Source: Methyloversatilis universalis EHg5 | Lineage (GTDB): Bacteria > Pseudomonadota > Gammaproteobacteria > Burkholderiales > Rhodocyclaceae | Assembly (NCBI RefSeq): GCF_000378945.1 | Contig: NZ_KB900539.1 | Coordinates: forward strand, 1-64,000 | Reading direction: 5' to 3' | DNA: 64,000 nucleotides | Shown: in pieces, positions 50,475-59,523 of the stretch | How positions within the stretch are numbered: position 1 is the first letter of the stretch | How the letters are laid out: every line of letters starts with the position of its first letter | Notes under the pieces: model-generated | What the model saw: only the letters and a program-made list of their open reading frames with translations | The model's database searches: none | Told to the model about the DNA's origin: nothing | Program-made: the position numbers and the translations under genes

Positions 50475-50696
50475 ATGTCGGAACCCGCACGCTTCGAAGG
50501 CAGCTATCTCGGCGACGCCGGGAAGTTGCCGGACAATGCGAAGCTCGAATGCAAGATCTGCTGGTGGGTGTACGACCCGCAGCAGGGCGACCCGGTGTGG
50601 CAGATCGCGCCGGGCACCGCATTCACCGACCTGCCGCCGCACTGGCGCTGCCCGCAGTGCGACGGCGACGCCGACCAGTTCATGGTGATCGACTGA
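50475..50696 (+). CDS. hupI: hydrogenase-associated rubredoxin HupI (HoxR)
   Basis: This 73-residue one-iron protein has the two rubredoxin CxxC knuckles, CKIC (about 26-29) and CPQC (about 60-63), with the usual aromatic residues (WWVYDP, PPHWRCP). HoxR in R. eutropha is needed for full activity of the O2-tolerant enzyme, probably through assembly of the special proximal cluster. The start ATG 50475 is 2 bases after the hupH stop. Confidence 0.95.
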   Translation: MSEPARFEGSYLGDAGKLPDNAKLECKICWWVYDPQQGDPVWQIAPGTAFTDLPPHWRCPQCDGDADQFMVID

Positions 50697-50729
50697 GGTT
50701 GATCACCTCACCGCACCTGAGCGACCGAC

Positions 50730-51245
50730 ATGACCACCGACCCGATGCTCGCCTACCGCATCAGCGCCCTCGAGACGCTGTTCCGCCAGATCGCCGACAC
50801 CCGCATGGCCGGGCTGCCGGTGATCAACCCCGCGCTGCGGGTGGAGGCGGTCGGCTTCGAGCCCTGCGCGTCGGAGCCGGATCTGCCGGCCGCGGTCAGC
50901 GGTGTGCTGGTCACGCCCTGGTTCATGAATCTGGTGCGCCTGCCGTTGGTGCGCGAGGACGATGCGGGCCGGGTCGGCGTCAGCCGCCGGCTGGCGCTCG
51001 GCAACGAGCGCTTCGACTTCATCGGTGCGCACGAGGCGGCCATCGGCACCTTCGACGCCTGTTCGCTGTTTTCGCCGATGTTCGATTTCCCGGACCACGA
51101 CAACGCGGTCGCCACCGCGCGTGCGGTGCTGATCCGTCTGCGCAGTGCGCAGGCGGATGCCGCGGCCGCGCCGCGCGAGGCGGAGGGCGAAGTCGAACGC
51201 CCGTCGCGTCGCGGCTTCCTGTTCGGCCGGAGCCGCAGCCCATGA
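50730..51245 (+). CDS. hupJ: hydrogenase assembly chaperone HupJ (HoxT/HybE)
   Basis: HybE-family chaperones act on the Tat-exported precursor. The 171-residue protein has the family pattern RISALETLFRQIADTRMAGL, VTPWFMNLVRLPL and the FDACSLFSPMFDFPDHD block. The last ~30 residues are charged and variable. It overlaps the hupK start by 4 bases. Confidence 0.92.
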   Translation: MTTDPMLAYRISALETLFRQIADTRMAGLPVINPALRVEAVGFEPCASEPDLPAAVSGVLVTPWFMNLVRLPLVREDDAGRVGVSRRLALGNERFDFIGAHEAAIGTFDACSLFSPMFDFPDHDNAVATARAVLIRLRSAQADAAAAPREAEGEVERPSRRGFLFGRSRSP

Positions 51246-52321
51246 ACACGCTGGACGCACTGGCCGGCGTGCTGCGCGTGCGCCCGGGCGCCGCGCGGCC
51301 GCAGGCGCTGGCTGGCAGCCGTCCGGACTGGGCCGCCACGCTGGGTCGCGGCAAGCCGGCCGACGTGCTGCCCGGCCTGCTGTCTTCGGTGTTCAGCCTG
51401 TGCGCCCATGCCCATGCGCTGTGCGCGCGGGCCGCGGTGGATGCGGCCCGCGGCATCGAAGCGCCGCCCAGTACTGCGAGCCTGCGCGACGAAACATTGC
51501 GCGAACACCTGCGCCGCCTGCTGCTCGACTGGCCGACCCGGCTGGCCGGCTCGCCGCCGCCCGAAGCGCAGCGCGCGCTCGCGGCCTGTCCGCTGCTGCG
51601 TCCGGACGCCACCCATACGCCGGTCGACTGGCTTGAACGCCATCTGCTCGGCGGCGGTGCGCAGGACTGGTTGGCCGCGTGGGACGCCGATCCGCACGCC
51701 GCCTTCGCCAGCTGGCGTGCCGGCCGCGCCAGCTGGCTGGCCGCGCTGATGGACGATATCGCCCCGATCGCCGACCGCCGGCTGCCGGTGGCACCGCCGC
51801 TGCAGGCGCACGCCGACGACGCCGGCCTGCGCACGCTGGCCGGCCGTCTGGCGGACGAGGACAGCTTCAGTCGTCTGCCCGACCTCGATGGCCGTTGCGC
51901 CGAAACCGGCTGCTGGACCCGGCTCGACGACGCCCCGAAGGCGCCGTCGGCGCCCACCGCCGGCGCCCGCATGGCCGCCCGCATCGCCGAAGCCGTGCGG
52001 CTGGCGCTGCCCGATGCCGCACCCCGGCTGCGCAGCGGCCAGCTCGCGCTCGGGCCGGGCGCCGGTCTGGCCTGGGCCGAAATGGCGCGCGGCCTGCTGC
52101 TGCATTACGTGGAGCTCGACCCGACCCGCACCGTGGTGCAGCGCTGCCGGGTGCTGGCGCCGACCGAATGGAATTTCCACCCGCAGGGCGCGGTCGCCGC
52201 GTCGCTCGAAACGCTGGACCCGCACGCGCCCGACATCGCGCTTCAGGTGGCGGTGCTGATGAGCGCCTGGGACCCCTGCGTGCGCTACGACCTGCTGCTG
52301 CCGGAGGTGGCCCATGCATGA
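51242..52321 (+). CDS. hupK: hydrogenase maturation scaffold HupK (HoxV)
   Basis: HupK/HoxV is a distant relative of the large subunit, thought to act as a scaffold on which the Fe(CN)2CO unit is built. The 359-residue protein has the diagnostic C-terminal block (GLAWAEMARGLLLHYVELD, TEWNFHPQGAVAASLE, DPCVRYDLLLPEV), where the large subunit's CxxC is reduced to DPCVRY. The N-terminal two thirds are divergent and Ala-rich. It overlaps hypA by 8 bases. Confidence 0.9.
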   Translation: MNTLDALAGVLRVRPGAARPQALAGSRPDWAATLGRGKPADVLPGLLSSVFSLCAHAHALCARAAVDAARGIEAPPSTASLRDETLREHLRRLLLDWPTRLAGSPPPEAQRALAACPLLRPDATHTPVDWLERHLLGGGAQDWLAAWDADPHAAFASWRAGRASWLAALMDDIAPIADRRLPVAPPLQAHADDAGLRTLAGRLADEDSFSRLPDLDGRCAETGCWTRLDDAPKAPSAPTAGARMAARIAEAVRLALPDAAPRLRSGQLALGPGAGLAWAEMARGLLLHYVELDPTRTVVQRCRVLAPTEWNFHPQGAVAASLETLDPHAPDIALQVAVLMSAWDPCVRYDLLLPEVAHA

Positions 52322-52658
52322 AGCCAGTCTGGCCGGCGGCATCCTGCAGCTGGTCGAGCGTACGGCCGAGCGCGAGCGCTTCGCCCGGGTTACGCATCTG
52401 CGGCTGGAAGCGGGGCAGCTGGCCGGCGTCGAGTCGCGCGCGCTGCGCTTCGCGCTCGAAGCCATCGCGCCCGGCACCCTGCTCGACGGCGCGCGGATCG
52501 ACATTGACGAACCGCCGGGCGAAGCCTGGTGCATGGACTGCAGCGTCACCGTGCAGATCGCGCAGCGCGGTGACGCCTGTGCGCACTGCGGTGGCTTCCG
52601 GCTGCAGCCCACCGGCGGCACTGAGCTGAAAGTGATCGACATGCAGGTCGAGGATTGA
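52314..52658 (+). CDS. hypA: nickel-insertion protein HypA
   Basis: HypA delivers nickel to the large subunit together with HypB. The 114-residue protein begins MHEASLAGGI, whose His2 and N-terminus bind nickel. It has a zinc site of two CxxC pairs (WCMDC and CAHC, about residues 73-93). It starts inside the end of hupK. A 134-base gap without a gene separates it from hypB. Confidence 0.95.
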   Translation: MHEASLAGGILQLVERTAERERFARVTHLRLEAGQLAGVESRALRFALEAIAPGTLLDGARIDIDEPPGEAWCMDCSVTVQIAQRGDACAHCGGFRLQPTGGTELKVIDMQVED

Positions 52659-52792
52659 GCGGCGGCGCCGCAGCAGAAGGTCGGGTCCGCAACAGGGCGG
52701 GCAGACCGGAGACAGGAATGTGCGCGGCCCGTGCCGCGTGACGCAGCGGAACATGACCCGGCCCAGACCGGGCGAGGACGGAGGGGATCGAC

Positions 52793-53734
52793 ATGTGCGT
52801 AGTCTGTGGATGTGCCGGTGACGGCAGCCAGGTCAGTATCGAGGGGCATGGCCACGCCCATCCGGCGAACCCGTATTCGCCGGCGGCGCGCCGTGCGAAG
52901 CCGGCTTCGCGTGCAGCGGAACCGGTCGTTGCCGATCACGCCCATGTGAGCGTGGACCCGGCCAGCGGCGACCTGCACTTCGGCGCCGGCGCGGCCCGGG
53001 TGTCGGTGCCCGGCATGAGCCAGGCGCGCGCGATCCGGCTGGAAACCGACATCCTTGGCGAGAACGACCGCATCGCCGCGCGGAACCGCCAGCACTTCGC
53101 CTCGCACGGCGTGACCGCGTTCAATTTCGTGTCCAGCCCGGGTTCCGGCAAGACCACGCTGCTGTGCGCCACCATCGAGGCGCTGAAGGGCCGTGCGCCC
53201 GGCCTGCCGGTGTCGGTGATCGAGGGTGACCAGCAGACCGCCTTCGACGCCGACCGCATACGCGCCACCGGCGCACCGGCCATCCAGGTGAACACCGGCA
53301 AGGGCTGCCATCTGGACGCGCCCATGGTGGCCGAAGCCTTCACCCGGCTGCACCGCCACGATCACGGCGCGGCGCGCAGCCTGCTGTTCATCGAGAACGT
53401 CGGCAATCTGGTGTGCCCGGCCATGTGGGATCTGGGCGAGGCGGCCAAGGTGGCCATCCTGTCGGTGACCGAAGGCGAGGACAAGCCGCTGAAGTACCCG
53501 GACATGTTCGCCGCCAGCCGCGTCATGCTGGTGAACAAGGTCGATCTGCTGCCCTATCTGAAATTCGACGTCGAGCGCTGCATCGATTTCGCGCGCCGGG
53601 TGAATCCGGACATCGAAGTGATCCGCGTATCCGCCACCACCGGCGAAGGCATGGATGAATGGCTGGCCTGGATCGCCGCGCGCATGCAGCCGGCGCTTGC
53701 GCAGTCCGCAGCACAGCCGGTGCACACATCATGA
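52793..53734 (+). CDS. hypB: nickel-handling GTPase HypB
   Basis: HypB hydrolyses GTP to drive nickel transfer from HypA. The 313-residue protein opens with the high-affinity metal motif CVVCGC (residues 2-7) and a modest His-containing stretch (HGHAHP). It then has the G-domain: P-loop [11 protein letters not shown] (about 114-124), [15 protein letters not shown] and NKVDLLPYL. It is not as His-rich as nickel-storing HypBs. Its stop overlaps the hypF ATG (ATGA). Confidence 0.96.
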   Translation: MCVVCGCAGDGSQVSIEGHGHAHPANPYSPAARRAKPASRAAEPVVADHAHVSVDPASGDLHFGAGAARVSVPGMSQARAIRLETDILGENDRIAARNRQHFASHGVTAFNFVSSPGSGKTTLLCATIEALKGRAPGLPVSVIEGDQQTAFDADRIRATGAPAIQVNTGKGCHLDAPMVAEAFTRLHRHDHGAARSLLFIENVGNLVCPAMWDLGEAAKVAILSVTEGEDKPLKYPDMFAASRVMLVNKVDLLPYLKFDVERCIDFARRVNPDIEVIRVSATTGEGMDEWLAWIAARMQPALAQSAAQPVHTS

Positions 53735-54870
53735 ACCCCGGCCTGCCGGCGGTGCTGGCCTGTGGCGCCTGGCTCAAGAACGCCGCCTGTCTGCTGGAGG
53801 ACGGCCAGCCGCACTGGTCGCCGCTGCATGGTGACCTCGGCGATCCGGCCGCCTGTGTCGCGCTTGAGCGCTCGCTCGACGCGCTGCTCGAACAGTCGAA
53901 CACCTCGCTGCAGGCGGTGGCGCACGACCTGCACCCGGATTTCCACAGCAGCCGGCTGGCGGTGGCGCTGGCCGAAAGGCTGGGCGTGCCGGCGGTCGGC
54001 GTGCAGCATCACCACGCGCACATCGCCGCGGTGATGGCCGAGCACGGCCTGACCGAACCGGTGGTCGGACTGGCGCTGGACGGCGTCGGCCTCGGCACCG
54101 ACGGCCTGGCCTGGGGCGGCGAACTGCTGTGGGTGGCGCCCGGCGACTGGCGCCGGCTCGGTCATCTGTGGCCGCTGCGGCTGGCCGGTGGCGACGCCGC
54201 CGCGCGCGAGCCCTGGCGCATGGCGGCCGCGGCGCTGCAGGTGCTGGGTCGCGGCGACCAGATCGAGGCGCGCTTCGCGCCTGCGGTGGGCAGTGCCGCC
54301 GCGCGTACCGTGGCGCGCATGCTGGACACCGGCCTGAACAGCCCGCCCACCACCAGCACCGGCCGCTGGTTCGACGCCGCCGCCGGTGCGCTCGGCCTGA
54401 GCGTGCGCCAGTCGCACGAAGCCGAAGCCGCGATCGCGCTGGAAACCGCGGCGAAGCGCTGGTGCGCGCAGCACGGCGAACCGTCGCTCGATGTCGATGC
54501 ACCGGCCGCCTGCAGCGAACAGCTGGATCTGCGCCCGCTGGTTGCGACTCTGTTCGACACGCCGGCGGACGCGGTCGACGCCGCGGCCGCCCGTTTCCAT
54601 TTCGAACTGGCCGACGCGCTCGCGCAGTGGGCGCTGGAAGCGGCCGAAGTCACCGGCGTCGACACCGTCTGCCTCGGCGGCGGCTGTTTCATGAATGCGC
54701 TGCTCACCCGCCGGGTCACGCTGCGGCTGCAGCGGCGCGGCCTGCGCGTGCTGCGCCCGCAATCCACCTCCTGCGGCGACGCCGGTCTGGCCTGGGGCCA
54801 GGCCTGGGCGGTCGCGCAGCAGATCCTCATCGCCCCGCACACGCACTCGGAGATGCTGTCATGTGTCTAG
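53731..54870 (+). CDS. hypF: truncated HypF (Kae1-like carbamoyltransferase domain only)
   Basis: HypF makes the thiocarbamate on HypE that becomes cyanide. Full-length HypF (~750 residues) has acylphosphatase, zinc-finger, YrdC-like and Kae1-like domains. This 379-residue protein begins at ATG 53731 and contains only the last part: [31 protein letters not shown] (metal His), [22 protein letters not shown] and [12 protein letters not shown]. eutropha HypF1 is similarly short. Production of the carbamoyl-adenylate intermediate would need the missing domains from another protein, perhaps a second hypF outside this window. Confidence 0.92.
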   Translation: MNPGLPAVLACGAWLKNAACLLEDGQPHWSPLHGDLGDPAACVALERSLDALLEQSNTSLQAVAHDLHPDFHSSRLAVALAERLGVPAVGVQHHHAHIAAVMAEHGLTEPVVGLALDGVGLGTDGLAWGGELLWVAPGDWRRLGHLWPLRLAGGDAAAREPWRMAAAALQVLGRGDQIEARFAPAVGSAAARTVARMLDTGLNSPPTTSTGRWFDAAAGALGLSVRQSHEAEAAIALETAAKRWCAQHGEPSLDVDAPAACSEQLDLRPLVATLFDTPADAVDAAAARFHFELADALAQWALEAAEVTGVDTVCLGGGCFMNALLTRRVTLRLQRRGLRVLRPQSTSCGDAGLAWGQAWAVAQQILIAPHTHSEMLSCV

Positions 54871-55100
54871 CCATTCCCGCCAAACTGGTCGAACTGCGCG
54901 CGGACGAACGCGCGATGGTGAACCTCGGCGGCATCCGCAAGGAAGTGTCGATCGAACTGGTGCCGCAGGCGCAGGTCGGCGACTACGTCATCGTCCACGT
55001 CGGTCACGCCATCGGCATGATCGATCCGGACGAGGCCGAGCGCACGCTGGCGCTGTTCGGCGAAATGTCGGCGATGGCCGCAACGGAGTCCGCCGCATGA
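54861..55100 (+). CDS. hypC: hydrogenase maturation chaperone HypC
   Basis: HypC binds the Fe(CN)2CO unit with HypD and presents it to the large subunit. The 79-residue protein starts [12 protein letters not shown] with the essential Cys2 and has GDYVIVHVGHAIGMID. It overlaps hypF by 10 bases and hypD by 4 bases. It is shorter than the paralogue HupF at 48746. Confidence 0.95.
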   Translation: MCLAIPAKLVELRADERAMVNLGGIRKEVSIELVPQAQVGDYVIVHVGHAIGMIDPDEAERTLALFGEMSAMAATESAA

Positions 55101-56236
55101 AATACATCGACGAATTCCGCGACGGCGACGTCGCCCGCCGCATCGCCGACCGCCTGGCCGACGAGGCACGCGGTGACCGCCAGTACAGCTTCATGGAGTT
55201 CTGCGGCGGCCACACGCACGCCATTTCGCGCTACGGCGTGAGCGAACTGCTGCCGGCCAATGTGCGCATGATTCACGGCCCCGGCTGTCCGGTGTGCGTG
55301 CTGCCGATCGGCCGGGTCGACATGGCGATCAGGCTGGCGCTCGAACATGAGGTGATCGTGTGCACCTACGGCGACACGATGCGCGTGCCGGCCTCCGACC
55401 AGCTGTCGCTGACCAAGGCCAAGGCGCGCGGCGGCGACATCCGCATGGTGTATTCGGCGGCCGACGCGCTCACCGTCGCGCGCGACAACCCGGAGCGTCA
55501 GGTGGTGTTCTTCGCCATCGGCTTCGAAACAACGACGCCGCCGACCGCGCTGGCCATCCTGCGCGCGCAGCGTGAGGGGCTGAAGAATTTCAGCGTGCTG
55601 TGCTGCCACGTGCTGACGCCGTCTGCCATCACCCACATTCTGGAATCGCCGGAAGTGCGCCAGTACGGCACGGTGCCGATCGACGGCTTCATCGGCCCGG
55701 CGCACGTGAGCATCGTCATCGGCGCTGCGCCCTACGAGCATTTCGCCGAGGAGTACCGCAAGCCGGTGGTGATCGCCGGCTTCGAGCCGCTGGACGTGAT
55801 GCAGGCCATCCTGATGCTGGTGCGCCAGGTGAACGAAGGCCGCGCCCACGTCGAGAACGAATTCACCCGCGCGGTGGACCGCGACGGCAATCTGGCCGCG
55901 CAGCAGAAGGTGTCGGAGGTGTTCGAACTGCGGCCCAGCTTCGAATGGCGTGGCCTGGGCGAAGTGCCGTACAGCGCGCTGAAGATACGCCCGGCCTTTG
56001 CCGAGTTCGACGCCGAGCGCCGTTTCGATGTCGGCTACACGCCGGTGGCCGACAACAAGGCCTGCGAGTGCGGCGCCATCCTGCGCGGCGTCAAGAAGCC
56101 GACCGACTGCAAGATTTTCGGCACCGTGTGCACGCCGGAAAACCCGATCGGTTCCTGCATGGTGTCGAGCGAAGGCGCCTGTGCCGCGCATTACGCCTAC
56201 GGGCGGTTCAAGGACATTCCGGTGGTGACAGCATGA
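55097..56236 (+). CDS. hypD: Fe-S maturation protein HypD
   Basis: HypD is the platform on which CN and CO are attached to iron. The 379-residue protein has the conserved Cys motifs FCGGHTH (about residue 36), HGPGCPVC (about 65), GFETTTPPTA, and the [4Fe-4S] ligands in CECGAILRG...CKIFGTVCTP near the C-terminus. The ATG lies in the hypC stop (ATGA), and the 3' end overlaps hypE by 4 bases. Confidence 0.96.
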   Translation: MKYIDEFRDGDVARRIADRLADEARGDRQYSFMEFCGGHTHAISRYGVSELLPANVRMIHGPGCPVCVLPIGRVDMAIRLALEHEVIVCTYGDTMRVPASDQLSLTKAKARGGDIRMVYSAADALTVARDNPERQVVFFAIGFETTTPPTALAILRAQREGLKNFSVLCCHVLTPSAITHILESPEVRQYGTVPIDGFIGPAHVSIVIGAAPYEHFAEEYRKPVVIAGFEPLDVMQAILMLVRQVNEGRAHVENEFTRAVDRDGNLAAQQKVSEVFELRPSFEWRGLGEVPYSALKIRPAFAEFDAERRFDVGYTPVADNKACECGAILRGVKKPTDCKIFGTVCTPENPIGSCMVSSEGACAAHYAYGRFKDIPVVTA

Positions 56237-57309
56237 ACGCGAGAGACGACAGCAAGGGCGGCACCGTGCGCGCCGGCTATGTCCGGCCGCTGGATATCCG
56301 CAACGGCCGCATCGACATGGGCCATGGCGCAGGCGGTCGCGCAGCGTCGCAGCTGATCGAGGAGATTTTCCTCGCCGCCTTCGACAACCCCTTCCTGCGC
56401 CAGGGCAACGACGGTGCTTCGCTGGCCATTCCGCAGGGCGCTCGTCTGGTGATGGCGACCGACGCCCACGTCATTTCGCCGCTGTTCTTCCCTGGCGGCG
56501 ACATCGGCGCGCTCAGCGTGCACGGCACGGTGAACGACGTGGCGATGATGGGCGCCACGCCGCTCTGGCTGTCGGCCAGCTTCATTCTCGAAGAGGGTTT
56601 TCCGCTGGCCGACCTGAAGCGCATCGTGCAATCGATGGCGGCCGCCGCGCGCGAGGCCGGCGTCGCGGTGGTGACCGGCGACACCAAGGTGGTGGAGCAG
56701 GGCAAGGGCGACGGCGTGTTCATCAGCACCACCGGCGTCGGCGTGGTGCCGCACGGCATCGACGTGTCGGGTGCGCACGCGCGGCCGGGCGACGTCATCC
56801 TGCTGTCGGGCACGGTGGGCGACCACGGCGTGGCGGTGCTGTCGCAGCGCGAATCGCTGGAATTCGAAACCACCATCGTGTCGGACACCGCGGCGCTGAA
56901 CGGTCTGGTGGCCGACATGCTGGCCGCCTGTCCGGCCCTCCGCACGCTGCGCGACCCGACCCGCGGCGGTGTCGCGACCACGCTGAACGAGATCGCCCGC
57001 CAGTCCGGCGTCGGCATGCTGCTCGACGAAGCGGCGATCCCGGTGAAACCGGAAGTCGATGCCGCCTGCGAACTGCTGGGGCTGGACCCGCTCTACGTCG
57101 CCAACGAAGGCAAGCTGCTGGCCATCGTGCCGGCGGACCAGGCCGACAGCGTGCTGGCCGCGATGCGTGCCCACCCGCGCGGGGCGGACGCCGCGCGCAT
57201 CGGTGTCGTGACCGAAGACCCGCACCACTTCGTGCAGATGAACACCCGCTTCGGCGGCCGCCGGGTGGTGGACTGGCTCAGCGGCGAACAGCTGCCGCGC
57301 ATCTGCTGA
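56233..57309 (+). CDS. hypE: cyanide-ligand synthesis protein HypE
   Basis: HypE dehydrates the carbamoyl group on its terminal cysteine to a thiocyanate and gives CN to HypC-HypD. The 358-residue protein has GHGAGGRAASQLIEE, the PurM-like ATP-binding motifs (TDAHVISPLFFPGGDIG, VVTGDTKVVEQGK, RDPTRGGVATTLNEIA) and ends in PRIC, the cysteine acceptor. Length and ending are normal. Confidence 0.96.
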   Translation: MNARDDSKGGTVRAGYVRPLDIRNGRIDMGHGAGGRAASQLIEEIFLAAFDNPFLRQGNDGASLAIPQGARLVMATDAHVISPLFFPGGDIGALSVHGTVNDVAMMGATPLWLSASFILEEGFPLADLKRIVQSMAAAAREAGVAVVTGDTKVVEQGKGDGVFISTTGVGVVPHGIDVSGAHARPGDVILLSGTVGDHGVAVLSQRESLEFETTIVSDTAALNGLVADMLAACPALRTLRDPTRGGVATTLNEIARQSGVGMLLDEAAIPVKPEVDAACELLGLDPLYVANEGKLLAIVPADQADSVLAAMRAHPRGADAARIGVVTEDPHHFVQMNTRFGGRRVVDWLSGEQLPRIC

Positions 57310-57314
57310 ACCGC

Positions 57315-57794
57315 GTGTTTTCTTCGCTGCTCGACGCGACGATGACCGCCGACCGCATCTACGCCAAGACCGAACGCGGTCGCAGCGAACTGCTGTCGCG
57401 CGCCAGCATGCTGCGCGGCCGTCTGCGCGCGGCGCTCATCGTGGTCAATGGCCGGGCGCCGCTGTCGGCGCTGCAGGAGGTGATCGGCGACGACGCGCAG
57501 GTGCTGCTGGACGAACTGGAACGGCTCGGCCATGTCGAGTCGGTGGACAGCGAACTGCCGGTGGCGGCCCATGAGCCTACCGACCCGGCGCTGGAAATGC
57601 GCCGCAGCGACGCGCTGCAGCGGCTGGCGCCGCATTTCGGGCCGGACGTCGGGCTGGTTGCGCGTCCGCTGCTGCAGGCGGCGGACGCCGACGCCTTCAA
57701 TCGTGCGCTCGACCACATCGAATCCAAGCTGGCGCTCTACATGGGCCGCAAGGACGCCGCCCGTGCGCTGGCCGGCCTGCGCTTCGAACTCTGA
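57315..57794 (+). CDS. unrecognised 159-residue protein between hypE and hypX
   Basis: I cannot name this family. The N-terminal ~70 residues (TERGRSELLSRASMLRGRLR, then ALIVVNGRAPLSALQEVIG) look like a small winged-helix or helical module often seen in betaproteobacterial hypothetical and regulatory proteins. The rest is helical, acidic and without motifs. It starts at GTG 57315, or at ATG 57342 (nine residues later). It is packed between hypE (5-base gap) and hypX (1-base gap), so it is part of the hydrogenase operon. A regulatory or maturation role is only inferred. Confidence 0.7.
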   Translation: MFSSLLDATMTADRIYAKTERGRSELLSRASMLRGRLRAALIVVNGRAPLSALQEVIGDDAQVLLDELERLGHVESVDSELPVAAHEPTDPALEMRRSDALQRLAPHFGPDVGLVARPLLQAADADAFNRALDHIESKLALYMGRKDAARALAGLRFEL

Positions 57795-57795
57795 C

Positions 57796-59523
57796 ATGCG
57801 CATCCTGCTGCTCTGCCACAGCTTCAACAGCCTGAGCCAGCGGCTGTACGCCGAACTGGCCGCGCTCGGCCACACGCTGTCGGTCGAGCTGGACATCGCC
57901 GACAGCGTGACCGAAGAGGCGGTCGCGCTGTTCCGGCCCGACCTGCTGATCGCGCCCTTCCTGAAGCGGCGCATTCCGGACAGCGTGTGGCGTGCGCTGC
58001 CCTGTTTCATCGTGCATCCGGGGCCGCCCGGTGACCGCGGCCCGGCCGCGCTGGACTGGGCCATTCTCGAAGGCCGCGCCGAATGGGGCGTCACCGTGCT
58101 GCAGGCCGACGGCGATTTCGACGCCGGCCCGGTGTGGGCGCACGCCGGCTTTCCGATGCGTGCCGCCTCCAAGGGCGCGCTGTACCGCGCCGAAGTGACC
58201 GAAGCCGCGGTGGCGGCCACGTTGCAGGCGCTGGCTCGCCACGCAGCGGGTGAACCTCCGCTCATGCTGCCGCCGCAGGCCGACGGCTGGCGCGGCGTGC
58301 TGCCGCAGGCGCGTCGCGCCATCGACTGGGCGCGTGACGACAGCGCCACCGTGCTGGCCAAGGTGCGCGCCTCTGACGGCCAGCCCGGCGTGGTGAGCCG
58401 GCTGTGTGGCGTGGCGGTCCGGCTGTACGACGCGCATCCGGCCACGGCGGCCGCGTGGGCCGGTCTGAACGGCGCCCCCGGTGAGCCGCTGGCGCGGCGC
58501 GACGACGCGCTGCTGTGCCGCACGGTCGATGGCGCGGTGTGGCTGGGGCGCGTCGCGCGGCTCGACCGCACCGTGAGCATCAAGCTGCCGGCCGTGCTCG
58601 CGCTGGCCGATGAAACCGCCGCCCTGCCCGAACGCGTGGCGCCGCTCACGCGCGCCGACGACGAGTGGGCGGAGCTGCGCTACGCCGAACACGGCGCACC
58701 GGGCGCGCGGGTCGGCGTGCTCAGTTTCGACTTCTGCAATGGCGCGATGTCCGCCGCGCAGTGCGCGCGGTTGCGCGACGCGCTGGTCGAGGTGAAGCGG
58801 CGCGACACGCAGCTGCTCATGCTGGCCGGCGGCGCCGGCTTCTTCAGCAACGGCATCGACCTCAACACCATCGAGCACGCCACCCACCGCGACGGCGACA
58901 GCGCGGCCGACGCGTCCTGGCGCAATATCAACGCGATGAACGACGTGGCGCTGGAAATCCTGACCACCACCGACCGGCTCACCGTATCGCTGCTGCGCGG
59001 CAATGCCGGTGCTGGCGGCGCCTTCCTCGCGCTGGCCGCCGACCAGGTGTGGGCCGGGCGCGGGGTCATGCTGAACCCGCACTACAAGAACATGGGCAAT
59101 CTGTACGGCTCGGAGTACTGGACCTATCTGGCGCCGAAGCGGCTGGGCGCCGACGGCGCGCGCGCGCTGATGCAGCGCCGTCTGCCGCTGTCGGCGCCGG
59201 AGGCTGCGCGCATCGGCTTCATCGACCGCTGCATCGACGGCCCGCCGGCGGCCCTGCTCGATGCCGCGCTGCAGGAGGCCTGCGCGATGGCCGCGTCGTA
59301 CAATCTTCGCGACGCGCTCGCGCGCAAACAGAAGACGCGGGCCGCCGACGAAGCCGCCCGCCCGCTCGCCGACTACCGGCAGGAGGAACTGGCCCGCATG
59401 CACCGCAATTTCTACGGCTTCGACCCCAGTTACCACGTCGCGCGCCACCACTTCGTGCACCGGCTGCCGCACGCCTGGACGCCGCGCCATCTGGCAGTGC
59501 ACCGCGAGGTGGCAGCGCGATGA
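57796..59523 (+). CDS. hypX: HypX (HoxX), CO-ligand synthesis from formyl-tetrahydrofolate
   Basis: HypX makes the active-site CO under aerobic conditions, using N10-formyl-THF and then a CoA-bound formyl group. The 575-residue protein has an N-terminal formyltransferase-like domain (about 1-270, with HPGPPGDRG at 74-82) and a C-terminal enoyl-CoA-hydratase-like domain (about 300-540: LMLAGGAGFFSNGIDLN, RGNAGAGGAFLALAADQVWAG, NPHYKNMGNLYGSEYWTY). It starts at ATG 57796. The frame is open upstream, but that sequence belongs to the preceding gene. Its presence fits an O2-tolerant hydrogenase working in air. Confidence 0.94.
   Translation: MRILLLCHSFNSLSQRLYAELAALGHTLSVELDIADSVTEEAVALFRPDLLIAPFLKRRIPDSVWRALPCFIVHPGPPGDRGPAALDWAILEGRAEWGVTVLQADGDFDAGPVWAHAGFPMRAASKGALYRAEVTEAAVAATLQALARHAAGEPPLMLPPQADGWRGVLPQARRAIDWARDDSATVLAKVRASDGQPGVVSRLCGVAVRLYDAHPATAAAWAGLNGAPGEPLARRDDALLCRTVDGAVWLGRVARLDRTVSIKLPAVLALADETAALPERVAPLTRADDEWAELRYAEHGAPGARVGVLSFDFCNGAMSAAQCARLRDALVEVKRRDTQLLMLAGGAGFFSNGIDLNTIEHATHRDGDSAADASWRNINAMNDVALEILTTTDRLTVSLLRGNAGAGGAFLALAADQVWAGRGVMLNPHYKNMGNLYGSEYWTYLAPKRLGADGARALMQRRLPLSAPEAARIGFIDRCIDGPPAALLDAALQEACAMAASYNLRDALARKQKTRAADEAARPLADYRQEELARMHRNFYGFDPSYHVARHHFVHRLPHAWTPRHLAVHREVAAR

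Noticed and set aside
50753-53725. 990-codon open frame on the - strand across hupJ-hupK-hypA-hypB
   Set aside because: It crosses four well-supported genes on the other strand. Its translation shows no domain pattern.
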